17,487 nt of DNA from JAAZPG01 sp012797375 (GTDB lineage: Bacteria; Acidobacteriota; Aminicenantia; Aminicenantales; UBA4085), in assembly GCA_937868205.1 (NCBI GenBank), contig CALMMC010000014.1:1-17487 (forward strand). Direction: 5' to 3'. Below, in pieces: positions 12,619 through 17,487 of this stretch. The position numbers were made by a program, and so were the translations under genes. The notes beneath the pieces are model-generated. The model saw only the letters and a list, made by a program, of their open reading frames with translations, was not told the origin of the DNA and did not search any database. Each line of letters starts with the position of its first letter. Positions within the stretch are counted from its first letter, which is position 1.

Positions 12619-13466
12619 TTGGGCCGGCGGGCGCTGATCATCGAGACAAGGGTTACGGCGATGAGGATCGCCGCCCCTCCGGCGAGAGCCTTGGCGCCGG
12701 GCGCCTCGCCTAAAGCCAGGAAAACCCAGACCGGATTGAAGACCGGCTCGATGACCGCGATCAGGTTGGCCGTGACGGCCGGGATGCGCTTGATCGCCGC
12801 GGCGAACAGGACGGCCGCCACCCCGATCTGGAAAACCCCCAGAACAACCACCGCCCCAACCGCTTTCAAGGTGAAGCGCGGGGCCGGGACAAACAGCGTG
12901 ACCGTTAGCCCCGCGGCCGCCACCAGCCAGTGGGAGAGCAGGATGGATTCGATCGGGGATTCGTCCTTCTGCTTGCGCATGAAGACGAAGTAGAGGCTGA
13001 AGGTGAGCCCGGAGAGAAGGGCGAAGACGTTGCCGAGCGTCCGCCCGCCCCCGATCTCGTCCATGAACATCACGATAACGCCGGCCGTCACCACGACGAT
13101 GGCGATCCAGTGCTCCAGCCGGGTTTTCTCCTTCAGCAGCCAGGCTCCGAGGAAGGCCGTGCAGACGGGGGCGATGTACTGAAGGATGATGGCGTTAGCT
13201 GAGGTGGTGGTCTTATTGGCCGCGACAAAGAACATCATCGTTGCGGCGTTGCAGACGGTTGCCGCGACTTGGGGGAAAGACAGGTGGAAATGCGGCCGCT
13301 TCACGTACAGGAGGACGACAAACGAGGCGATCAAACTGCGAAAGCCGGCGATCGTCAGGGGGTGCCAGTCGATGACCTTGATAAATAAGCCGGCGATGCT
13401 CCAAAGCAAAGCCGTGGCGACCATCGCCAGGATTCCGATGATCGTTCCGCGCTTCGTTATGTCCAT
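12600..13466 (-). CDS. EamA/DMT-superfamily permease
   Basis: 288 aa. There are ten predicted membrane helices in two EamA repeats: the first from GILAMVATALLWSIAGLFIK to about WIAIVVVTAGVIVMF, the second from LGNVFALLSGLTFSLYFVF to AILIAVTLVSMI. The conserved Glu-Pro of the last helix pair is present (VIEPVFNPVWVFLALGE). DMT permeases export or exchange small metabolites across the inner membrane; the substrate is unknown. The in-frame extension upstream to 13550 would start inside the promoter's -35 box and looks non-coding, so ATG 13466 is chosen; its ribosome-binding site is weak. The last codons (NKPEPA-stop) lie inside a right arm of the intergenic repeat. Confidence 0.9.
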   Translation of the reverse strand: MDITKRGTIIGILAMVATALLWSIAGLFIKVIDWHPLTIAGFRSLIASFVVLLYVKRPHFHLSFPQVAATVCNAATMMFFVAANKTTTSANAIILQYIAPVCTAFLGAWLLKEKTRLEHWIAIVVVTAGVIVMFMDEIGGGRTLGNVFALLSGLTFSLYFVFMRKQKDESPIESILLSHWLVAAAGLTVTLFVPAPRFTLKAVGAVVVLGVFQIGVAAVLFAAAIKRIPAVTANLIAVIEPVFNPVWVFLALGEAPGAKALAGGAAILIAVTLVSMISARRPNKPEPA

Positions 13467-13521
13467 CGTCTCGATTCTCTCACCGCGATCATTTCCATTC
13501 CGTGAAGATCTTTTTCGATGG

Positions 13522-13550
13522 ATGATATGTCCGCTCGCACTCCGAGTCAA
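13522..13550 (-). promoter_or_regulatory. Promoter of the DMT permease gene
   Basis: On the minus strand TTGACT (13545-13550), a 17-bp spacer and TATCAT (13522-13527) match 5 of 6 in both boxes. The predicted start is near 13515. This supports translation starting at 13466. A repeat arm begins 13 bp upstream of the -35 box. Confidence 0.65.
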
Positions 13551-13562
13551 CCTCGAAAGAGA

Positions 13563-13689
13563 GTCGGAAATGGATAAACAGGTACTGATTTCAGAGGACC
13601 AGGCACGGATACGAAATGCGGAAATGGATAACCAGGTACGGATATGAAGAGACCGGAAATCCGGAAATGGATAAACAGGTTCCGAATTA
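13563..13689 (+). repeat. Tandem right arms of the intergenic repeat family
   Basis: Three right arm cores follow in the same direction: GGAAATGGATAAACAGG (13566-13582), GGAAATGGATAACCAGG (13620-13636) and GGAAATGGATAAACAGG (13663-13679). A degenerate GGACCAGGCACGGAT (about 13597-13611) lies between the first two. No left arm is present. The last ends exactly at the stop codon of the metallophosphoesterase gene. Confidence 0.75.
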
Positions 13690-14817
13690 TTATTGGAACG
13701 TCACCCGGACGACGACGATCTCCGAGGCGCCGGCCGTCCGGACGGGCGGCCCCCAGCCCTGGACGCCGGTTGTGACGATGACCTGGGAGCGGCCCTTGAC
13801 TCCGTATCCCCACGGGATTTCGTATTCCTTCCGGGCGATGAAATTCAAGGGGAAGACCTGGGCGTTGTGGGTGTGGCCGGACAACTGAAGGTCCGCCCGG
13901 CTCCGGCCCAGGTTTTCCAGGTCGGTCGGCCGGTGATCCAGAAGGATGATCGGCAAATCCCCGGGCACCGGAGCGAGGAGGTCGTCGATGGATTTCCGGC
14001 CCCCTCCGTCCGCCGTCCGCCGGCGGCCGTCCAATCTCCCGGCCAGGTAGATCGAGGCGTCGATCCGGACGTACTCGTCGCGAAGCATGCGAAGGCCGGC
14101 CTTTTCGAAAAACGAGCTCCGGTCGCCGCCGAAGGAATCGTGATTCCCCAGGACGCCGTAAACGCCGTAGGCCGACCGAAGGCGCCGGAACTGGGCGGCT
14201 TCGTGCTCCAGCTTTTCATCGGGCGTGTTGCCGCCTTCGACGATATCCCCGCCGATGAGGACGAGGTCCGGCTCGAGGGCGTTGACCTTGTCGGCGAACC
14301 GCTCCATGATCCGCCGGGGCGTCCGCGCCTGAAGGTGGAAGTCGGCCGCGAAGACGATCGTCAAGCGCTCGGTCTTGGCCGATTTCCGGGGAAGAACGAC
14401 CCGGTATTCCCGGATCTCCAGGCGGTTGAAGTTCCAAGCGCCGAAGGCCGTGAACGCGGCCGGAACAAGCAGCATCAAGCCCAGGCGGACGCGCCGGCTT
14501 CCCGGCCGCCGGAGCTTCTCCCGGGACAGGAGGCCGCCGAGGCGGGCCAGCCCCGTGAGAAGGTCCACGGCCAGGACGGCCGTCACCAGGTAGAGGAGAA
14601 AGGGGAGGGCGGCGTAGCCGAGGGTCGAGAGTACCTGGGCCGGGACGCCGGCCGCCCGGTGTTCCAGGGCTTCGGCCGCGGGGTAGCCGCCGCCCAGCAG
14701 AAGAAACACCGCCGCCCAGGCGATCCGCGTCCCGGTCCCGCGGAGGAGGCTTCCGATCCGGACGCCGGCGTAGAGAAGAAGCGGCGAGAACATAAGGATT
14801 TCGCGGCCGAGGTACAT
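13690..14817 (-). CDS. Membrane-anchored metallophosphoesterase (YaeI/YkuE-like)
   Basis: 375 aa. The N-terminal ~130 residues hold about four membrane segments (around 8-20, 32-44, 66-86 and 112-128), so the enzyme domain is membrane-tethered. Residues about 150-375 are a calcineurin-like phosphoesterase with all metal-binding blocks: D159-x-H161 (AADFH), G190-D191-IVE, G224-N225-H226-D, LLDH295 and G314-H315-T-H317. Relatives with this layout act on phospholipids or on lipid A intermediates (UDP-2,3-diacylglucosamine type), but the substrate is not decidable here. The GDxxE in place of GDxxD is a mild variation. No Shine-Dalgarno sequence is visible; TATAAT (14826-14831) ends 8 nt before the ATG, suggesting a leaderless mRNA. 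Confidence 0.88.
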   Translation of the reverse strand: MYLGREILMFSPLLLYAGVRIGSLLRGTGTRIAWAAVFLLLGGGYPAAEALEHRAAGVPAQVLSTLGYAALPFLLYLVTAVLAVDLLTGLARLGGLLSREKLRRPGSRRVRLGLMLLVPAAFTAFGAWNFNRLEIREYRVVLPRKSAKTERLTIVFAADFHLQARTPRRIMERFADKVNALEPDLVLIGGDIVEGGNTPDEKLEHEAAQFRRLRSAYGVYGVLGNHDSFGGDRSSFFEKAGLRMLRDEYVRIDASIYLAGRLDGRRRTADGGGRKSIDDLLAPVPGDLPIILLDHRPTDLENLGRSRADLQLSGHTHNAQVFPLNFIARKEYEIPWGYGVKGRSQVIVTTGVQGWGPPVRTAGASEIVVVRVTFQ

Positions 14818-15296
14818 GCGGCGGCATTATACCCGGGAGACGGCGCCGGGGGAAGGCATTGTCCTGGGTTACGACATCGTGGACACCTCCCGGGGCTTGG
14901 GGAATTGGTTTTTCCGGCGGCCCGGTTCATAGGGAGTCGGATCGCCCCGAGCCTGATGGGGCCGCGTCGACTCGCCCTCCAACGTCGTTAGATCCTAGGA
15001 ATCGAACCGCCCCAGCCCCTAGTGGAAAGTCGTCGGGGAGATATGAACGCGGCGACAGGTCGGACGGATATTTCCGCCCCGACGGTGGAAATCGATCCCC
15101 TTTAACCGCCCGGCTGTCGTTTTAGAGGCGTCCACCATGTCTCTGATCCGGATCAGGCATGGGGGGGATTAACCCCCCGCTTCGAAATATTTCACCCCTC
15201 CCCGGCCTTGTTTCGGGGGATTTTGTTTTTCTATAATTCCTTTTTATATCGGCTTTTTTCCCCTGGTCCAATGCGACCCGCGAAGAGAGGTTGTTC
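14818..15296. other. Divergent intergenic region with palindromes
   Basis: There is no convincing gene; an 88-codon frame (14859-15125, +) has no recognisable sequence. From left to right: a TATAAT for the metallophosphoesterase (14826-14831, minus); a long-range perfect stem CGTCGGGG (15031-15038) / CCCCGACG (15077-15084); a 14-bp perfect palindrome CTGATCCGGATCAG (15143-15156); GGGGGG-ATTAA-CCCCCC (15162-15178); and a TATAAT (15232-15237, +) for the kinase. The cluster between 15031 and 15178 could be a small structured RNA or regulator sites. No known RNA family is recognised. Confidence 0.4.
15232..15237 (+). promoter_or_regulatory. -10 box (TATAAT) of the histidine kinase gene
   Basis: A perfect TATAAT in a T-rich stretch, with a weak -35 candidate TTGTTT (15208-15213, 18-bp spacer). 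The leader to ATG 15297 would be about 50 nt. Confidence 0.45.
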
Positions 15297-17096
15297 ATGT
15301 CCGTCAGCAAGAACGCGAAAACGACGGGCCGAACCGGCTTCACTCTCCGGACCGCCCTCCGGGAGCTGATCCGGACCATCCCGGACGTCGTCTATTTCAA
15401 GGACAAAAACCGGCGCTATTTAGTTGTCAACGAGGCCTTTGTGGAGCTGTGCGGATTGACGAACGCGGAGATCATCGGAAAAACCGACGAGACGATCTTT
15501 CCGGCCGACCTGGCCGCCTCGTTCCGGGCCAGCGACGGCCGCGTCTTCGAATCGGGGACGGTTTTCCGGTTCGAGGATGCGGTGAGGGATCCGAGGGGCC
15601 GCCGGATCGTCTTTGAGACGATCAAGTCCCCGTTTCGATCCGCGTCCGGAAACGTCGCCGGAATCCTCGGCATCAGCCGGGACATCACCGCGAGGCGGCG
15701 GATGGAGGAAGCCCTGCGGGAAAGCGAGGAGCGTTTCCGGACGCTGTACGAGAACGCGACGGTCGGCCTCTACCGGACGACGCCCGAGGGCCGGATCCTC
15801 CTGGCCAATCCCGCCCTGTTCCGCCTCCTCGGATACGAAACATTCGAGGAGATCGCTTCCCGGGACTTGGAGCGGGAAGGATACGGGCCGGGATATTCCC
15901 GGGCCGCGTTCAAGGAACGCCTTGAGCGCGACGGCTTCATCCAGGGTTTGGAGACGGCGTGGAAGCGGAAAGACGGGACGACGGTTTATGTCCGGGAAAG
16001 CGCCCGGCTGATCCGGAGCGCGGACGGGGCGTCGATTTTTTACGAGGGCACGGTCGAGGATATCACCGAGCGGAAGCGGGCCGAGCTCGAGCTCCGGACT
16101 TCCGAGGAAAAATACCGCCGGATCTTCGACCGCAGCCTGGAGGGCATTCTCCAGACGTCGCTCGACGGCCGGATCCTCGCGGCCAACCGGGCCTTGGTCC
16201 GCATGTTCGGCTACGCGTCGCTCGAGGAATTTTTATCGGTCAACATGTCCGACCTCTACGTTGATCTCGAGGCGCGCGATTACATGATCGAGAGCCTCCG
16301 GGCCGGCGATGAGGTCCGGAACCTGGAGCTCCGGATGCGGCGGAAGGACGGCGCGGAGTTCTACGCCTTGATGAACGTCACGGCCCTGCGCGACCCGGCC
16401 GGCCGGATCGAGCGGATCGAAGGCATGTTGACCGACATCACCGATCTCATCCAATCGCGGGCGGACCTTGAGTCCGCCCTTCGGGAGAAGGAAGTTCTCC
16501 TGAAGGAGATCTATCACCGGATCAAGAACAACCTGCAAACCGTCTCGGCGCTGCTCGGTCTTCAAGGGAGGTGTTTTCAAGACCCCGAGACCGTCCGGGC
16601 CTTCGCGGAAACCCAGGACCGGCTCCGCTCGATGGCCATGATCCACGAGAGCCTCTATCGCTCGGACCGCTTGTCCGGCGTCGATTTCCCCGCTTACGTC
16701 CGGAACCTGGCCCAAGCGTTGATCGGCGCGCAAGAGACCTCTCCCGGCCGGATTAAGCTGCGCCTGGACGTCGAACCGGTGAGCTTCGATCTTAAAACGG
16801 CCGTCCCCCTGGGCCTAATCATCAACGAGCTCGTGTCCAACGCCCTCAAGCACGGTTTTCCCCGGGACCGGGAAGGGACGATCTCGGTCGAGCTTCATCG
16901 CCGGGGGGAAGACGGATTCCATCTGTCTATCCGGGACGACGGCATCGGACTGCCGCCGGACTTGGAGCTTGGCCGGTTGGATTCGATGGGCCTTTGCCTC
17001 GTCGAGATGCTCACCGGCCAAATCGACGGCCGCCTGCGGCTCGGCTCTGCGCCCGGAGCGAATTTCGAGATCACGTTCCGAGCCGAGGTTTCCTGA
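15297..17096 (+). CDS. Soluble triple-PAS sensor histidine kinase (HisKA_2 type)
   Basis: 599 aa from ATG 15297, chosen because GAGAGG (15285-15290) lies 6 nt upstream; an in-frame TTG at 15291 is less likely. There is no signal or membrane segment, so it is cytosolic. Three PAS domains lie at about 18-133, 141-260 and 266-386, each ending in a PAC-type DIT segment (SRDITARR, VEDITERK, LTDITDLI). The HisKA_2 phospho-acceptor motif EIYH407RIKNNLQ starts the transmitter. The HATPase has an N box (INELVSNALKH, Asn510), G1 (RDDGIGLP, Asp548) and G2 (SMGLCLVEML). It should autophosphorylate on His407 and pass phosphate to a response regulator, which is not in the window. Cofactors and ligands of the PAS domains cannot be told. 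Confidence 0.93.
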   Translation: MSVSKNAKTTGRTGFTLRTALRELIRTIPDVVYFKDKNRRYLVVNEAFVELCGLTNAEIIGKTDETIFPADLAASFRASDGRVFESGTVFRFEDAVRDPRGRRIVFETIKSPFRSASGNVAGILGISRDITARRRMEEALRESEERFRTLYENATVGLYRTTPEGRILLANPALFRLLGYETFEEIASRDLEREGYGPGYSRAAFKERLERDGFIQGLETAWKRKDGTTVYVRESARLIRSADGASIFYEGTVEDITERKRAELELRTSEEKYRRIFDRSLEGILQTSLDGRILAANRALVRMFGYASLEEFLSVNMSDLYVDLEARDYMIESLRAGDEVRNLELRMRRKDGAEFYALMNVTALRDPAGRIERIEGMLTDITDLIQSRADLESALREKEVLLKEIYHRIKNNLQTVSALLGLQGRCFQDPETVRAFAETQDRLRSMAMIHESLYRSDRLSGVDFPAYVRNLAQALIGAQETSPGRIKLRLDVEPVSFDLKTAVPLGLIINELVSNALKHGFPRDREGTISVELHRRGEDGFHLSIRDDGIGLPPDLELGRLDSMGLCLVEMLTGQIDGRLRLGSAPGANFEITFRAEVS

Positions 17097-17111
17097 CGTC
17101 ATCCTTCCCCT

Positions 17112-17372
17112 TCAGCCGCCGCCGGGATCCGCCTTCGCCCCCGCCCGATTTGTTCCGGGATTCGACGGATCGGGCTCGCGGACTTCAAGCGAATCCGTCT
17201 CCGCCCGTTCCTGCGGATCAAAGGAGCCGGGACGGGACGGCCTCCGCTTGAGCGTCCGGATCTTGACGGGATTTTCGATCGGCCCGGCGGGGCGGCCGCG
17301 GCCCGGATCGACGGCCATGAAAAGCGCTTCCCCGAGTCGATCCGGGGCCGGGAAGAGGGACCGGCCGTCGAT
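17112..17372 (-). CDS. C-terminal end of an unidentified gene, cut by the contig end
   Basis: The minus-strand frame is open from the last genomic base (17372) to the stop at 17112-17114 and gives 86 residues starting IDGRSLFPAPDRLGEALF. The first ~45 residues look like folded protein (EALFMAVDPGRGRPAGPIENPVKIRTL); the rest is a charged, Pro-rich tail. It is convergent with the kinase, 15 bp away. I recognise no family. Another minus-strand frame is also open over the same bases, so the assignment is moderate. Any residues encoded beyond 17372 are adapter translation and should be ignored. Confidence 0.45.
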   Translation of the reverse strand: MDGRSLFPAPDRLGEALFMAVDPGRGRPAGPIENPVKIRTLKRRPSRPGSFDPQERAETDSLEVREPDPSNPGTNRAGAKADPGGG

Positions 17373-17487
17373 CTGTCTCTTATACACATCTGACGCTGCC
17401 GACGACCCACCCTGTGTAGGTCCCGGTGGTCGCCGTATCATTAAAAAAAACAAACGTACACATCACCTAGCTACCTCAGACAGACGA
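17373..17487. other. Illumina Nextera adapter left on the contig end
   Basis: CTGTCTCTTATACACATCT (17373-17391) is the Tn5 mosaic end, followed directly by GACGCTGCCGACGA (17392-17405), an 8-nt index position (17406-17413) and the reverse complement of the P5 primer with two mismatches (17414-17442), then an A-run and low-quality-looking sequence. This is read-through from the sequencing library, not genomic DNA. Confidence 0.97.

Noticed and set aside
13467..13550. 28-residue N-terminal extension of the DMT permease
   Set aside because: The extension would start inside the -35 box of a near-consensus promoter, upstream of the predicted transcription start.
10869..13689. CRISPR-like array made of the repeated 17-bp cores
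   Set aside because: Spacing is irregular, arms occur in both orientations, genes lie between them, and no cas genes are present.
13693..14991. 432-codon plus-strand open frame
   Set aside because: It is antisense to the metallophosphoesterase, which has all its metal-binding motifs. No domain is recognisable in the plus-strand frame.
14990..15012. T-arm-like GGTTCGATTCC on the minus strand (possible tRNA)
   Set aside because: The flanking bases do not pair into a T stem, and no acceptor, D or anticodon arms can be drawn.
17112..17453. 113-codon minus-strand ORF starting MFFLMIRRPP
   Set aside because: Its first ~27 codons are adapter sequence; only the part up to 17372 can be genomic.

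Overview
The window is one GC-rich bacterial contig of 17,487 bp. It ends in Illumina/Nextera adapter sequence, so the right edge is a library artefact and the true end of genomic sequence is at about 17372. GC-rich codon use, lipoprotein-type serine hydrolases, a HisKA_2-type sensor kinase and an Rrf2-controlled Fe-S/GTPase operon fit an uncultured, probably anaerobic, Gram-negative-type bacterium. An Acidobacteriota/Aminicenantota-like origin is only a guess.

Left part (1-4340, mostly + strand): the tail of a truncated gene; a serine beta-lactamase-like (S12) hydrolase whose N-terminal segment is duplicated, with the upstream copy lacking the catalytic serine; a small charged hypothetical protein; an XRE-ImmA/IrrE regulator-protease whose promoter is embraced by a perfect 9-bp inverted repeat (likely autoregulatory operator); and a small acidic protein.

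Middle part (4445-10676, all - strand): a second, larger lipoprotein-like S12 hydrolase with a TPR-like and C-terminal beta domain; a class I PLP aminotransferase with its own promoter; then a tightly packed operon reading Rrf2 regulator, orphan ABC ATPase, HypB/UreG-like GTPase and a two-cluster Fe-S protein. ATPase and GTPase overlap by 4 bp, and the GTPase and Fe-S genes are 12 bp apart. A near-identical 18-bp sequence lies in front of both rrf2 and the ATPase gene. No permease or obvious target enzyme is present, so I read this as a candidate metallocentre assembly or delivery system. It is the best candidate for a poorly described system here.

Right part (11110-17372): a small zinc-ribbon protein (-), a divergent protein ending in a HEPN-type RNxxxH motif (+), an EamA/DMT permease (-), a membrane-anchored metallophosphoesterase (-), a triple-PAS soluble histidine kinase (+), and the C-terminal end of an unidentified gene (-) cut by the adapter.

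Across five intergenic spaces runs one family of repeats: 14 recognisable arms of a 17-bp core (GGAAATGG-N5-CAGG type). They form about 100-bp imperfect hairpins, a nested double hairpin, and arms without partners. Several abut or encode the 3' ends of genes. They are a second strong candidate for something undescribed.
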